Shown: one piece after another, positions 23,770 to 35,290 of the stretch
Layout: each line of letters starts with the position of its first letter
Position numbering within the stretch: the first letter of the stretch is position 1
Source: Ochotona curzoniae
Lineage: Eukaryota > Chordata > Mammalia > Lagomorpha > Ochotonidae
Direction: 5' to 3'
Assembly (NCBI RefSeq): GCF_017591425.1
Contig: NW_024466512.1
Coordinates: 17,611,001-17,675,000 of the forward strand
DNA length: 64,000 nucleotides
Notes under the pieces: model-generated
What the model was told of the DNA's origin: nothing
What the model saw: only the letters and a program-made list of their open reading frames with translations
The model's database searches: none
Translations under genes and position numbers: made by a program

Positions 23770-24640
23770 ATGAGGTGGTATCTTGTAGCTTTGACTTGCC
23801 TGCTGCACCCAGCAAGTGACAGTAAGCATTTTTCCCCATCTATTTGTTGGCTTTTTGTAATTCTTCCTTTAACAACTGTGTGCACAGGTGCTGTGTCCAT
23901 TTCTTGACTGGATTTTTTTTGTATTCCTGGTACATTTTGGATATTAATCCTTATTGGAAAAATGGCTTACAAATAACTGCATGGTTTTCACTCTGTTGAT
24001 AGTTTTTTCTGCTGTGTCTGCAAAAACCTTCTAGATGTGTTATTATCCTATTCGTCTAGTCTTCCTTCTGATGCTCAAACCTTTGCAGTCTTATCCCAAG
24101 AAAGCCTTGCCTGTCGCAGTGCCTCTGTGTTTTTGCTCTAGCAGTTTTATACTTTCAGCTCCTCCATGTGAGTCTTTGCTCTGTCTTGAGCAGATTTTTA
24201 TGTGAGGTGAAAAACGGAGATCCAGTTTCACTCTTCTACATACAAATATCCAGTTTTGCTAGCATTACTTACCAAAAAGACTTTCCTTTCTCCAAAGTAT
24301 GTTTTTGGCACCTTTGTCAAAAATTAGTTGGTGGTATGTGTGTGGATGATTTTCTGTACCCGGTGTTCTGAGAGCACAATGCTGTTTTCATTCCTACAGC
24401 TCAGTGACTTTGATATAAGACGTTTTGATGCCTCCAGTTTTATGTATTCATTTGTTTTGTTCAGGATCACTTTAGCTACTATTGGTCTTTGTGGTTCCAT
24501 ATAAATTTTAGGATTGTTTTCTATGACTCTTTAAACCTCTGCAAAGAATGATATTGATACTTTAAATAGAATTGCATTGGATCTGTAAGTTGCCTCAGAT
24601 AGATGTTTTAAAGTTCACAAGTATAAACCTTTTCTTCATG
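23770..24640 (-). mobile_element. L1 ORF2 relic
   Basis: The + strand follows antisense L1 ORF2 for about 870 bp: GATGAGGTGGTATCTTGTAG, CCCATCTATTTGTTGGCTTT, TTGATAGTTTTTTCTGCTGT, CCAGTTTCACTCTTCTACAT, TGCTGTTTTCATTCCTACAG and ATTGCATTGGATCTGTAAGT occur in the expected order. There are many stops and frameshifts. Confidence 0.8.
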
Positions 24641-24940
24641 GAAGTGATAAGACAATAATAAAGTCTGCAGAGAAATTGAATGTCAGTTTGAAGCTGGTGA
24701 TCAAATGCTGGAACGTTGGTTTGTGGTGCCCTTCATATTTGGAGAGCATCCATCTTTGCAGATTCTTGCCTGGCAGAGAATGTCACAGGGATTTTGTTAT
24801 AAACAGACATTGCTGCCAGCTGCAGGAGTGAATTGGAGCTGCCATGATGCCTGGCTAGAGATCAAAACAATCCAATGCAAGTGCCGGGGCAGGAAGCAGC
24901 GGGCACCAACTCTCCTCGCTCATCTTGGGCTGTTTTTCAG

Positions 24941-25127
24941 GGCGATGTGCAGCGGACATTCATCCAGGTGGACTTCGGTGATGGGATTGCAGTGTCCTAC
25001 GTCAACCTGAGCTCCATGGAGGATGGAATCAAACACGTCTATCAGAATGTGGGCATTTTCCGAGTGACCGTGCAGGTGGACAACAGTCTGGGGTCTGACA
25101 GCGCCGTCCTGTACTTACATGTAACTT
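24941..25127 (+). CDS. SORCS1: SORCS1 internal exon: PKD1 core
   Basis: The acceptor is a good polypyrimidine tract (TGTTTTTCAG) and the donor is ACTT|GTATGT. The exon is 187 nt: it enters in phase 0 with GDVQRTFIQVDFGDG and leaves in phase 1, with the T of a cysteine codon finished by the next exon. VDFGDG near residue 10 is the hallmark PKD-fold motif (WDFGDG-type). HVYQNVGIFRVTVQVDN near residues 32-48 is the second conserved PKD strand pair, and LGSDSAVLYLHVTC closes the domain. NLS at residues 22-24 is an N-glycosylation sequon. The domain lies in the lumen or outside the cell between the 10CC module and the membrane, and in this family helps the receptor dimerise. The phase match to the exon at 6590 is exact. 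An earlier possible donor at CAT|GTAACT would break the cysteine codon and the frame with the next exon, so it was not chosen. Confidence 0.96.
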
Positions 25128-26247
25128 GTATGTTATTACTGTTGTTGACTTATGACCTATCTTAAGTATTGTGTCCTTTTAATTTCATCCTGAATTGTTG
25201 TTATCTGCAAGAATGCGGTAGTTATCTTTTAGCAGAAGGGGGATGGGGAAAGGGATGAGAGAGTGAAGCAGGGAGGACAAAGAAACCCAGTGTGAGGGCA
25301 ATGAGTCACTTCGAGTTCTGGAATGCTTCTGAAGGTCAGTCTTACTGTACCCACCTGTGCCCTTCAGGTGCCTTAGAGACAACACCTGTGCTTGGGCTGG
25401 GCCTGAGCAATCGCAAAGCTGTTGAGGTAAAACATAAACATTGCCTCTCTTATGGTCAGAGCTGGTGAACAGCACTGCCCATGTCCAGCTCCATGTAACA
25501 CTTTGTGATTGAGACAAGTGAAGGAATTTTCCCATCCAAGCACCTCCCATACTGTGTCGTGGTTAATAATCCTCTTAGATCTTTGCAAAAAATATTGATC
25601 GGGCTTCTATTTATGGATGATTTGATGTTAGAAAGAAAGATGCGTAGGGAAAAGAGTGGCTGCCATACCAGAGATATTCGAGGAAGCACTTTCCAGAAAC
25701 ACTAAGCCACTTCCACCTTTGCGGAATCCATAGGTGTGCATATATATGTGATAAACTAATGACAACCCCAAGGCTGTATTCCGGTACAGGTCACAAATGT
25801 GCCAGACATTAGGGCAACTCCAGTGATAGGACTTCATCTTGTTCTCTAGTGAAATAGCATAAAGGGGAAGTATCCCACTGCCTGAATGGCCTTCAAGTTC
25901 TAAACCAAGAGTATTACTGGCCATCATTCCTGCGGGCTTCTCCCCTCTACCTTGCCAATGTAACTGATTATCAACTAGCCCTGTTTCATTTCGTTTAAAT
26001 GCCGTGTTCCACTGAGAGGTCCAACTAAGCAGCTTAACGCACAGGGAAAGCTTGCTTGTTGAGCATTCCTAATCTATCAGTAATTCTTGATCTTTAGTTC
26101 CCATATACTGATGACAATTACTTCAAAGAAGTACATTTGTCCCTATGGGAGCTTACAGTATTGCATGTTCCTCATTTTCCAATCTGGGCTCCTTCTTTTG
26201 GACTTGGACCGTGTGTGTCAAGCCTTGAACGAAACAAACTCTTTGAG

Positions 26248-26335
26248 TGTGGTATCTTACCTCTCGAACAATCCTGTGAAGTCCCATCAGAATTCCTGCC
26301 TCACAGAGACCATGATGGCTCAGAGAGCTCACGTA
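26248..26335 (+). repeat. Inverted repeat, left arm (88 bp)
   Basis: This segment matches the reverse complement of 28262-28349 at 84 of 88 positions with no gaps. It begins TGTGGTATCTTAC and ends CTCACGTA. Some blocks (AACAATCCTGTGAAGT, GGCTCAGAGAG) resemble antisense MIR, but the agreement between the arms is far higher than expected for two independent ancient copies. Confidence 0.9.
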
Positions 26336-28261
26336 CCCTGTAATTGGGGCAGCTTTTAAAGCCGACATCCATGCGGCCTCTAAATCCTCTGCCCCGTCCT
26401 GCCAAAGGCAGTGCTGCCTGCATCACGTGCCTCATTCATCTGCAAAACAGCAGAGCACTGGGGATGCTCTCCCTGAGGAATTTCCAACTGTCAGGTTACA
26501 ACAGATCACCCAGTTACCCAGGAAGAGCTGTTGTTCTGCTGCAAACCGCCAGGCAAGAACACAGCTTTCATTTGTTACTGATGACCTCTGCAAACCCATA
26601 TTAAAAAAAAAAAAAAGCTTTGACTTGGAAGCAAACTGCCTTTCTGCACTGGACAGCAGAGGGGATGTAAGGTGACAAGGGGCAATGGGCATTCTAGGAC
26701 AGGGACAGGCAGTGAGCTCGGCAAGGGAAGAGTTGCTGCTAATTACCGATCTCCGAATTCTCCAACTGCAGGCGCATGCCTTGCAGTGACATGATGGAAA
26801 AGCCACGTTTCACCAGCTGACAAGGCGCTGGGTGCTTTGCCTGAAGGAGCTACGAGGGATTAAGTGTGCCTCTGTTTGAAAGGGTAAAAATCTAGGCTCT
26901 AACAGATGGAGTGACTAGTCCAGGACTGGGAAACAGGATCTGGACGTAATCCGAATGCTTATCTGGCTCCGTGCTTCTTAGTCCTCCACTTGCCCTGCAG
27001 TGCTAACCTATCACTCCCTCTGCGGCCTGAGCCGTCGGCAGCTGAAGACCGTTCAAGAGTAAGATGCCTCGGAGAGGAACTCAGGGATGCTCTTTCCTCT
27101 GTCTAAAACAGCTCCAAAGACACAGTGACTTTCCAATCCTTGTTTTCCGTCAGGAGCCTCAAGTGAAGCTGTCTGTTATGGTCCAGATCTGACGATCACC
27201 AAGCCGAGTTCATGTGTACAGTACAAAAGCAGCATGGGTTTCTGATGGGTGTGCACGAACAGCTTAAAACATGATCCTACTTTAAGACAATTTGAGCAAA
27301 AGAGTTATTTCTTCTCCCCATGGTCAGGCTCTTTGAAAGGGCTGCATGCCATGTTTATCCAAAGACTAAGCCCCAGAGGGGTCTTTAGAAGTAAAGTCAG
27401 AACACAAAACAGCCCTTGACAAGCCATCCTCCACTCAGACCCAGGTCAAATATTTTGCGCACTCATGTCGGCTTATGAGATGAAAATGCTGCACATGAAC
27501 AAACACATTCATTTCCACACCCGTCCTGGCTTCCTGGGCCCTTTGTCTTGAGCACATGCAAGCTGTTGCTTTCCTTCTCAAGACTGAGTGAATCTGGGAG
27601 GCATTTTAGGGCGAACCCGGGGAGCAGTGGTGAGGAAGGATCATTGGGTGCTAGGGCATCGAGGCATGCAGGACTCCCCGGAAGACCCTGAGGAGTGGAG
27701 ACCAGAAGCTGCCACTGCTGTTAAATGGGTGTTGATATCACTGGGATATGGCAGATGTCACGTGGGATCTGAGTAGTACCATTTCTACCAAGGGTGGCTG
27801 TTTGGAACAGACTCTCCCCTAACAAACTATGGGAAATGAGAGGATGCCACTTCCTACACAGGCACTGTTTATGTTGCACGTTATTTTTGCCACTAGTTAC
27901 CCTTGCAATTAATTTTTAATGATTTTTTAAGATCATTCTGTATCATTACTTTCATTCCCGTGAGTAGTAACAGGCAGGGAGATTTATTGCCTTAGAAAGG
28001 ATAACGTCATAAATATTCAACAGGTGTACGGGTGGCAGTGCGACAGGTGGGAACGCACAGAGTGTTTTACGTAAGTGTCTAGGAAGAGCACTACATGGTC
28101 TCCACCTTAAATGTTCACTTTTTCTGTGAGATCATCTGGGAGATGGGGGTGGGGCATGCATAAAATTGAATACAGACTGAAATTTCACAAGCTGAGGCCA
28201 TGCTTGGTGCTGACCCTCACCTGCGGAGTCCAGAGCTGCGATGTCTGAGAAAGGCAGAGCT

Positions 28262-28349
28262 TACGCGAGTTCTCTGAGCCATCATGGTCTCTGTGAGGCA
28301 GGAATTCTGGTGGGACTTCACAGGATTGTTCGAGACGTAAGATACCACA
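28262..28349 (-). repeat. Inverted repeat, right arm (88 bp)
   Basis: Reverse-complement partner of 26248-26335, with the arms 1.93 kb apart. The four differences are two C/T-type changes, one G/A and one C/G. Similarity falls off outside the 88 bp on both sides. Both arms lie in one SORCS1 intron, so a transcript could fold back on itself. Confidence 0.9.
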
Positions 28350-28794
28350 CATGTCAGCTGTTTCCTGCAGCACAGCAGGGCTGACCTAGAAAGGGAATCC
28401 CAGTTCACAGAAGTACACGTAATTCCCAAATTCTCACAAATCCCCTTTATGGAAGGTTCATACGGAGTGACACAGCGCCACCTGCTGCCACATCTGTGCA
28501 TGTGATCCTGCAGCGTCTTGCAGTTAGTGCAGCTGTGTGCTGGGCGCTTCCAAGACTGTGTCTTCATTTCAGTAATTCTTACAAGGCAGAACAGAAATGC
28601 TTGAGGATGCAGTTTTAGGCAGCAGAAGCAAGCTTTTTAAGTCTGTGGACACAAGAATCCATGGAATCTGAAAAAATGAGTCTCACACATGCAGTACAAC
28701 ATGATACATGCTCACACAAACTTATGCAGGCACACAATATGTATTGTATGGCTTGCAAAGCCAGCTTACAAGGTTTCCCTAAATAGCTACAATC

Positions 28795-29120
28795 TTCTTT
28801 GGCTCTGCTTCTTCCACCCATCTCTTCTCTGCTGTTGTTTGGTTCTCTTGCCATTCACCCAACGTGGAACCACACCTCTTCTTCAGGCTCTTTGCACTGG
28901 CCGTACTCCTACTGTCAGGGGCACTTGGTGCTCTGTCACCTTAGTCAGGTGCTCATCAAATGCCATTTCCTCTGAGAACCACTCCGTGACGCAAACAAAG
29001 AGCAGTGAAGCAGCCCTCCCCTGTGCCTGCTCTGTGTGTTCAGTGCCTTCCCCACTCAGTGCTATTTGGCTCAGTTCCCTAAGCACCTGTGGTAATACTC
29101 AACACACAACCACTCTCATT
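28795..29120 (+). mobile_element. L2 LINE 3'-end relic
   Basis: CTTCAGGCTCTTTGCACTGG, CATCAAATGCCATTTCCTCTG and GAGAACCACTCCGTGACGCAA match the order of the L2 3' region (TTTGCACTTGC..., AAATGTCACCTCCTCAGAGAGG...). A 146-residue open frame here is explained by this relic. Confidence 0.55.
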
Positions 29121-29629
29121 AACTACTAGAGAAGCATATTGCCATTGAAAAGATCCAATATTTTTCATTGCCACCATCGCTCATGTTGTCCTTACTCTTC
29201 TATTCTGACTTTGAAAAAGGATTGAGTTGTCCTGTGTGACAGACAAGCATGGAGCTTGTATTTACACCATGGGTTGTCTAGTTCTTACACGTGGATCCAT
29301 TTAACTCAGGTCGGGAAGGGTGTCACGTCGCAGAGGAGTGGTGCTGGAACTGAGTGGAAGACTGACAGGTGCCTTAATGGAGGCAAACAGAGGGCTTGGG
29401 GCAGGCCAGGGCCTGGCCTGCTGCTGCTAACTGTGTCATGTGGAGACAACAAGAGCCGTGCAATAAAAGACAGCCAGGGCAAAGCGCATTGCTTAATGCT
29501 TGGAGCTCAGTACGGAGCTATGCATCCGCTCGTGCCTGCCTCTGACCTGGCCCAGCTAAACCACCCGCAGTGTTTCATGCTGCCCGGCCCAGGGCACACT
29601 GTACTCACAAGCAGACACATGCATGCATA

Positions 29630-29657
29630 GACACACACACACACACACACACACACA
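29630..29657. repeat. (AC)n microsatellite
   Basis: About 14 uninterrupted AC units, preceded by ACACATGCATGCATAG. Confidence 0.95.
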
Positions 29658-30113
29658 TTTTCACAGTCATACCAATCTTTAAGATCGAATAACTCGTAAA
29701 CAGTTACTCATTTAGTAAACTTCTCGGGTTTTTGCACACCCTTCTCATCCCACCCACTTGGATCCTAGGAGTTGTTAGATCTGGTTGACCAGCAAGGAAA
29801 AAAAAAATGCCCTGAAAGACTTAGTATCTCCTTGTGAAATCTCATGTTGTGCCTGTTGGTGTAGGGACCCCATCAGCTGATTTCCTGCATATGTATCTCA
29901 GTTTTTAGATGAGATAGACCATGTTCAGATGCGGGAGTTCACGGGAATTCATGGTGTGTTCTTTTCTGTAGAGATAGCGCCAGAACACGCCGTCAGGTCA
30001 TCCGGCTGCCGTGTGAGGAGGTGTCCAGACAGCGTGTGTTGTCTTCAGAGCAGGCAGAGCGCGGGAGAGGCAGCTCTTCCTGCTCTATGGTCCCTCTTTC
30101 TCTTGTGTCCCAG

Positions 30114-30247
30114 GTCCCTTGGAGCACGTGCACCTGTCTCTTCCCTTTGTCACCACAAAGAACAAAGAGGTCAACGCGACGGCAGTGCTGTGGCCCAGCC
30201 AAGTGGGCACCCTTACTTACGTGTGGTGGTATGGAAACAACACGGAG
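30114..30247 (+). CDS. SORCS1: SORCS1 internal exon: PKD2, first half
   Basis: The acceptor is CTTGTGTCCCAG and the donor is GAG|GTGGGT. The exon is 134 nt: two bases finish the cysteine codon, then 44 codons follow. The peptide starts PLEHVHLSLPFVTTKNKEVN and ends TLTYVWWYGNNTE. The aromatic YVWWYG core is where PKD-like domains place their buried tryptophans. NAT (residues 20-22) and NNT (41-43) are N-glycosylation sequons. It encodes the first half of the second PKD-like domain of SorCS proteins, completed by the exon at 32939. The exon ends on a codon boundary, matching the phase-0 start of that exon. The open frame runs about 230 bases into the intron, so the end rests on the donor and on family alignment. 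Confidence 0.95.
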
Positions 30248-30384
30248 GTGGGTTGGCCTGCCCACGGGCTCCAAGGGGCAGAAGCTCGTTTCTCGTTGGT
30301 TGAAACCAAAAAGGGGAGGGAGTGGTTTAGATCGAAGAGTCTAGAGGTGGTGCTAGCTTCAGGGCTCGAGTATCTCATCAGTAG

Positions 30385-30663
30385 GATTGCTATTTTTAAA
30401 GGGTTCTTTTATTTTACTTGGACAGTCAAACTTGCAGAGAGAGAGGGAGAAGGAGAGGCAGAAATAGAGATCTTCTAGCTGCTCTGTAACTCCCCACATA
30501 GCTACAGTGTCCAGAGCTGGGCTCATCTCAAGGCCGGAGCTTAGAGCTTCTTCCAAGGACTTGGGTCATTCATGGTGTTTCGGGAAGTGGAGCAGCCGAG
30601 ACATGATGTGATGCCAGTGCCGGCAAGCAGAGGATCAGCCTGTTACACCACCACGCCGGCCCC
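30385..30663 (-). mobile_element. Old C-type SINE
   Basis: Antisense tail AACTTGCAGAGAGAGAGGGA, then ACAGTGTCCAGAGCTGGGCT, GGAAGTGGAGCAGCCGAGAC, ending ACCACCACGCCGGCCCC. The head sequence GCCGGCCCC is typical of the older, rabbit-like C-SINE subfamilies. It begins about 140 bases after a SORCS1 exon. Confidence 0.8.
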
Positions 30664-31589
30664 TGACCAGTGTTTTCTGGAAACCAGAAGTTTCCAGTGA
30701 GCAGGAAACTTCTCACTTTCTCTCTTGCTCCGTTTCTGGCTCTCACTCTCTTCTCCCTCTCTTCCACACCTCATTATTTAATCACCACCTTCCCTCCTGT
30801 TGATGTTCTGCTAAGGTCAGACTGTGATCCTTAGCAGCCTGGTTTAGCGAAGAAGTTGAGCTCCATTTCCAAAATGTTCTAAGAGAAGTCCTGGAATGGA
30901 GTCTGCCTGGATTAGCAGTGCTGGGAGTGCAGAGAGAGGTGCTGAAGATGGCCTCCTAAGCATCACATGAGCTACAGACAGGAGGAAGTGGTTGCCAAAA
31001 GAAAAACAATAGCTGCGCAGGCAAAGGCAGCGGCTTCTGTTACACCTGCCGCCACCCTCTTCTCAGGGCCTGCTCCCCTAACTCGGACATGGCCATTCGT
31101 CAAGTGCAGCTCTGCCTTTGTTCCACACATTGCCTGTGCTGCAAGCCTGACAGGAGGGTTTCCTGGAAGAACCTGTAAGCGCATGCACTCACAGTCCTTC
31201 CACGAGGACAGTGAGGACCAGGCGGGCTCTTCGGCTTGTTCCTACACAGGCCAAAAGCAAAGCCCTCAACGGCCTGTGTACATTTTAACTCCCAAGCCCC
31301 TCATGGTCTGTTGGAGTTCTGAGCCCACTTTGTTCTGGGCCACTGCAGTGCTGCCATGTGCAAGTTGGGTAGTGAAGCTGAGTTTCTACAGCATCACTCC
31401 CTGGAGTGTGCAGGAAGACCTGCTCCAGCCGAGGAGGCAGGACTCCTTCCTGTAGAATCTTACTAAACCCACGCTGGCAGGCTGGAGCTGGAGGTTAGCT
31501 TTACCTGGAAGCCCCCCTGGGTCCGCAGCACCTGAAGAGTGTGATGAACCTCTCACTCCAGCTGCTGGCCAAACTAGGCTATTTCCTTT

Positions 31590-31632
31590 TGCTTTTTTCT
31601 TTTCTTTCCTTATTTATTTGAAAGGCAGAGTT

Positions 31633-31674
<42 letters not shown>

Positions 31675-31932
31675 TGGGAGAAACAACAAAGAAAGGAAAG
31701 AGAGAGAGAGAGCTTCTATCCACTGCTTTGCTCCCTAAATGGCCTCAGGGGCCACAGTTAGGCCTAGCTGAATGGAGGATCCCGGAACTCTGCTTGGTCT
31801 GTCTCCAGACTTTCCCAGGCCATTATCAGCGAGCTGGATTGGAACTAGAATAGCCAGGACATGAATCAGAGCCCATATGTGGGATGCTAGCATTCCAGGG
31901 AGCATTTCAACATCAGCTGAACACTGGCCCCA
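31590..31932 (-). mobile_element. Old C-type SINE with expanded GA tail
   Basis: Antisense: TTATTTATTTGAAAGGCAGA, a long (CA)(GA) stretch, CTTCTATCCACTGCTTTGCT, then GAGCTGGATTGGAACTAGAA and terminal ACACTGGCCCC. The CT-rich tail has expanded into a microsatellite. Confidence 0.8.
31632..31671. repeat. (CA)n(GA)n microsatellite
   Basis: About five CA units followed by about 15 GA units, in the tail of the antisense SINE at 31590. Confidence 0.95.
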
Positions 31933-32938
31933 ACGAGCCCCTTTTCCCAAGCATCTGAAAAGAAGCGTGTTATTTGGTCCCATAGTAGGCCCACCGTGCA
32001 CAGTGGAAGAATATTTGCCTAAGGGCTGATGCTAAAAAACAACGTGCTTGACAGCTTTCATCTGGGACTCTGATTTTGTTTTTTCTTTTGTCGTAAAGCC
32101 CAGTTCTCCACAGATCTTACTGAGAAGACTACTTGCGCTTGGCTTTAGTCTTCCCTGTGCCATACAGAGAGTTAAATGCATTTTGATTTTGAAATTAAGA
32201 AAAGATCGGAAAGCAGCGTTAGGGAGGACAGGCAAGGGAGGTCAGTAGGCTAATGTTTTTTCCTCTAGGACCTGCATCTGGTTGTATTACAGGCACCACT
32301 CCAGCTCATCTGCTTTTTTTTTTTTTCTCCATCCTCAAACCACCATCCAATTAGTGTGTGTTTCCATAGCAGCTACTTCCAGAAAGCTGCTGATGAGCCT
32401 GCTTAGAGGGAAGCAGTGTACAAGGCCACCCCATCTAACTAGTGCCCAAGGTTCTGTGCCCCAGGGTGATTGTATACAAGCAGTGCAGCCTGGGAACAAG
32501 CACTGACAGCTTGCAGACTTCCAGTGGCCGCTGTTTCGATCTGCAGGTTTTCTGCATGTGTGTTCGCTGCTCTCATTTGATCTGAGTATTCCCTTGGGTT
32601 AAGGAATCTGCTTGACACGAGTGGAATCTGTATAAGGACAGATGTGTAACTCATCAGAAAGTGACACCTCTTTATGTCCCCAGCCATGAGTCAGGGTGAC
32701 CCCAGGAAAGAAGTTTCAAGTTCAGAAACCGAAGTCACTTAGAGTCATTGCTTCTGTCAGCGGCTTTCTGGCCCGGACTGGGGATGATGAGGAAGAGGTA
32801 GAAATGGACTCAGCTGCCCTGTGCTCCACCAGGATGGTCATCGACCAAGCTGAGCAGCTGGTGCTGGCTCGGAGCTGCTGGTCCGTGTGGACTGTCCTGA
32901 CATGGTTTCCTCTAACACTGTGCTGTCGTTTGTGTTAG

Positions 32939-33062
32939 CCTCTCATCACCTTGGAGGGAAGTATATCGTTCAAGTTTACTTCAGAAGGCATGAATACCAT
33001 CACAGTGCAGGTCTCAGCTGGGAATGCCATCTTGCAGGACACGAAGACCATCGCCGTGTATG
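32939..33062 (+). CDS. SORCS1: SORCS1 internal exon: PKD2, second half
   Basis: The acceptor is CGTTTGTGTTAG and the donor is TATG|GTGAGT, a near-consensus site. The exon is 124 nt: 41 codons plus one base. The peptide reads PLITLEGSISFKFTSEGMNT then ITVQVSAGNAILQDTKTIAVY. The segment GMNTITVQVSAGNA is the PKD-type final strand pair, equivalent to GIFRVTVQVDNSLG in PKD1. It therefore completes the second PKD-like domain begun in the exon at 30114. It exits in phase 1, and the next exon supplies AG to make a glutamate codon. The intron before it is the shortest complete one in the window, about 2.7 kb. Confidence 0.96.
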
Positions 33063-33841
33063 GTGAGTACCCATCGTGCTCAATGGGAGGTGATCTAGTA
33101 CCATCATCGTGCCAGGAATCATCTTGGCTCTTGACCTTCACCTTCTCGATGGGAGACAGAAGGTACAGAAGAGTCAAGGCCAACTTTGTCCCCAACTTTA
33201 TGAGTCACCAGCCATGGCCACAGGATGCCAGCACTGTTTCGTATGCTTCCTTGTAGTTGGCCTGGTGCACATGAATGCCTATTTGCACTCAGCTAAGGTA
33301 GAGGAAAGCGAATTTCACTCTAAGACTAACTCCTTTTAGCTTGCAATTGTGATATTTACGTAGGGAAGGTCCCTGAGTGAAAGAAAGTGGCTGATCTACA
33401 GCGTTAAAGTTCCTCACTTTAAGAGAAATGTATCATTATCTAGCTCCTTTGAAGTCTCTTCCACACATCTGTAACATTGTAAAGGAAGGAGAAAAAAAAG
33501 CAGCTCAACCAGATTGCAGGTGACGGAGGGGCTGTAGTAACTAGAAGTCTTATATAGTCATGGAGTGGGTGTCTGTTTAAAGAAACAGCAGCACAAGATA
33601 GTTTTGTGATCTACTAGAAAGCAAACACGGTCCGGGGGTTAAATGAAATGAAATGGAAAGGTAAAATCATTAATAGAAAATGGGAAGTTAAAAACTCAGA
33701 TAATCAAGTTGATCTAACTTGGGAATTGCTTCTTCACAGAAACATAAGAAAATAGATAGGAACTTGGTAATAGTAGTGGATGGTAAATATATAGACAGTT
33801 GTGTATTAACATGAGAACACATATGTACCATTTGTATCATG

Positions 33842-34146
33842 AATTTCTCGTGAAAGAGTCATACACACATACAGACTCACACACACAGGTCTTCCACTCA
33901 CTGGTTCACTCTGCAAGTGACCACAACGGCTCGAGCTGAGACCATCCGAAGCCAGGAGATTCCTCTGGATCCCCCATGCAGGTGAGGGTCCCAAGCCTTT
34001 TGGGCCGGATATCCTCTAGTGCTTTCCCAGGCTACAAGCAATGAGCAGGAAGGGAAGTGGCGCAGCCAGGACACGAACCCATGCCCATACGGAATGCTGG
34101 CACCAAAAGCAGAGTATTTGGCTTTGATGCCATCACACCAGCCCCT
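33842..34146 (-). mobile_element. C-type SINE
   Basis: Antisense: GTCTTCCACTCACTGGTTCA, CATCCGAAGCCAGGAGATTC, GGGAAGTGGCGCAGCCAGGA, CACGAACCCATGCCCATACG and terminal CATCACACCAGCCCC. The 3' tail is degraded. Confidence 0.85.
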
Positions 34147-35039
34147 AGCACAGAAATTCTTGATTTGAAAACCCAGAATATTAAATTATATAGGTGAAAT
34201 GCTATAAAGACAGAGAAAGAGAAAGCAATAAAGAGACAGGCAGGATGACAGATGGTCGGAGCTGGCTGTGTTCCTGATGATATTAACTGTCCCAGTTCTA
34301 AAATTAATTGAATCTGATGAATTAATTACATTCAGAGCTGGGGTTTCTGGTGAGGAATCAGTTGTTACACATTTGACCTTCAAAACCAGAAAATAATTTG
34401 CAAATAAATTTGTGTAGCTCTGAGGACCAAGAGGCCCCAATGACACCGTGCCTCGTATGGCTAGGTGTTGGACCTTATTGCTTTCTGACTCTGGGTAATC
34501 CTATGGAGGTTTGACCAGAGTAGATGAACCAGCAGGGTCCCTGCAGTGGTGCGGTCTGTCACACCAGTGGAGAAGACAGATATTATGGGGTGTTACTGCT
34601 CATCTTCTCCTTTCTTGTGACAGAAAAGCTCCATTAGCAGTTTCCATCCTTGCTTTTCATAGGCCAATATCTTGTCCCCACTAGTAAGCAGTGAGATCAT
34701 AATGTACTTGTAAAGGCCTAACCCCTGTTTTATTCCATCAAGGCCCGCTCTGACTCCTTAGGCCCTTGCACAGCATGGAGAAGATTCCTCGTAGCTACCA
34801 CCAGGGGAGAGCTGAAATTCATCCTGTAAAGTTATGCACCATCGGCAAGGTGCACGCTGTGCATGTGCCTCCGAATTTCAAAGCGTGCTTCTGTGTTTCT
34901 CACCTTAGTCACCACACATAATTCCCTTATTCTCCAGTCCCTTTCACACACCGAGGCTAATGTCATGTCACAGGTCACGGGAAGGTGTTCTGTTAGAGCC
35001 TGGCAGCCACCTCCTCATTACATTCCCAGAGAAAATTTT

Positions 35040-35290
35040 AAATCTGGAAGGTGTTTGGGCTTATCTAGTGCAGCTTGTCATTTCACAGGTAGGAAACTGT
35101 GGCCCAGACAGTTGCTACTTTAAGTCATAGGGATAGGAGTTGACACTGATGAAGCCCAGACCAGCTGTTAGCATCTGTCCTAAGCACTGGGTGGAGATGA
35201 TGTTTTAGTAAATCCTCTGAACAAATTTTGAGAAATATTGCACTATTATGTCTGTGTTACACGTGAGAAAACATGAGCTAAGTGTAAAAA
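35040..35290 (-). mobile_element. MIR SINE relics (one or two)
   Basis: TTTCACAGGTAGGAAACTGTGG around 35085 and TAAGCACTGGGTGGAGATG to CGTGAGAAAACATGAGCTAA around 35185-35280 each resemble antisense MIR. They may be two fragments. Confidence 0.45.

Larger units (their letters stand above)
6762..24940 (+). other. SORCS1: SORCS1 intron, 18.2 kb
   Basis: This is the largest complete intron in the window, between phase-0 exon borders. It contains C-SINEs (7565-7890, 14290-14401, 14420-14753, 17102-17437, 22210-22560), a MER5-like hAT relic, MIR and L2 relics, L1 ORF2 fragments on the minus strand (about 11990-12260 and 23770-24640), a sense solo LTR (about 17480-17890) and two minus-strand LTR-like segments (14870-15460, 16045-16680). 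I saw nothing recognisable in 8200-11000, apart from short simple repeats, or in 18300-21170. No open frame here encodes a protein I recognise. Confidence 0.85.
25128..30113 (+). other. SORCS1: SORCS1 intron, 5.0 kb
   Basis: This phase-1 intron splits a cysteine codon. It is unusually poor in young SINEs. It contains both arms of an 88-bp inverted repeat (26248-26335 and 28262-28349), an L2-like relic (about 28795-29120), an A-run at 26602 and a (AC)n microsatellite at 29630-29657. The rest is unique sequence with no product recognised. Confidence 0.85.
30248..32938 (+). other. SORCS1: SORCS1 intron, 2.7 kb
   Basis: This is a phase-0 intron. It holds two antisense C-SINEs (about 30385-30663 and 31590-31932) and a (CA)n(GA)n tract at 31632-31671 that is the expanded CT-rich tail of the second SINE. 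A 162-residue open frame at 30967-31455 shows no recognisable protein and no SORCS similarity, so I treat it as chance. Confidence 0.85.

Noticed and set aside
25121..25127. Earlier donor CAT|GTAACT in the PKD1 exon
   Set aside because: It would lose the conserved VTC residues and shift the frame relative to the exon at 30114.
30967..31455. 162-residue open frame in a SORCS1 intron
   Set aside because: No domain recognised, no splice-site or phase agreement with SORCS1, and composition typical of chance frames in GC-richer intron.
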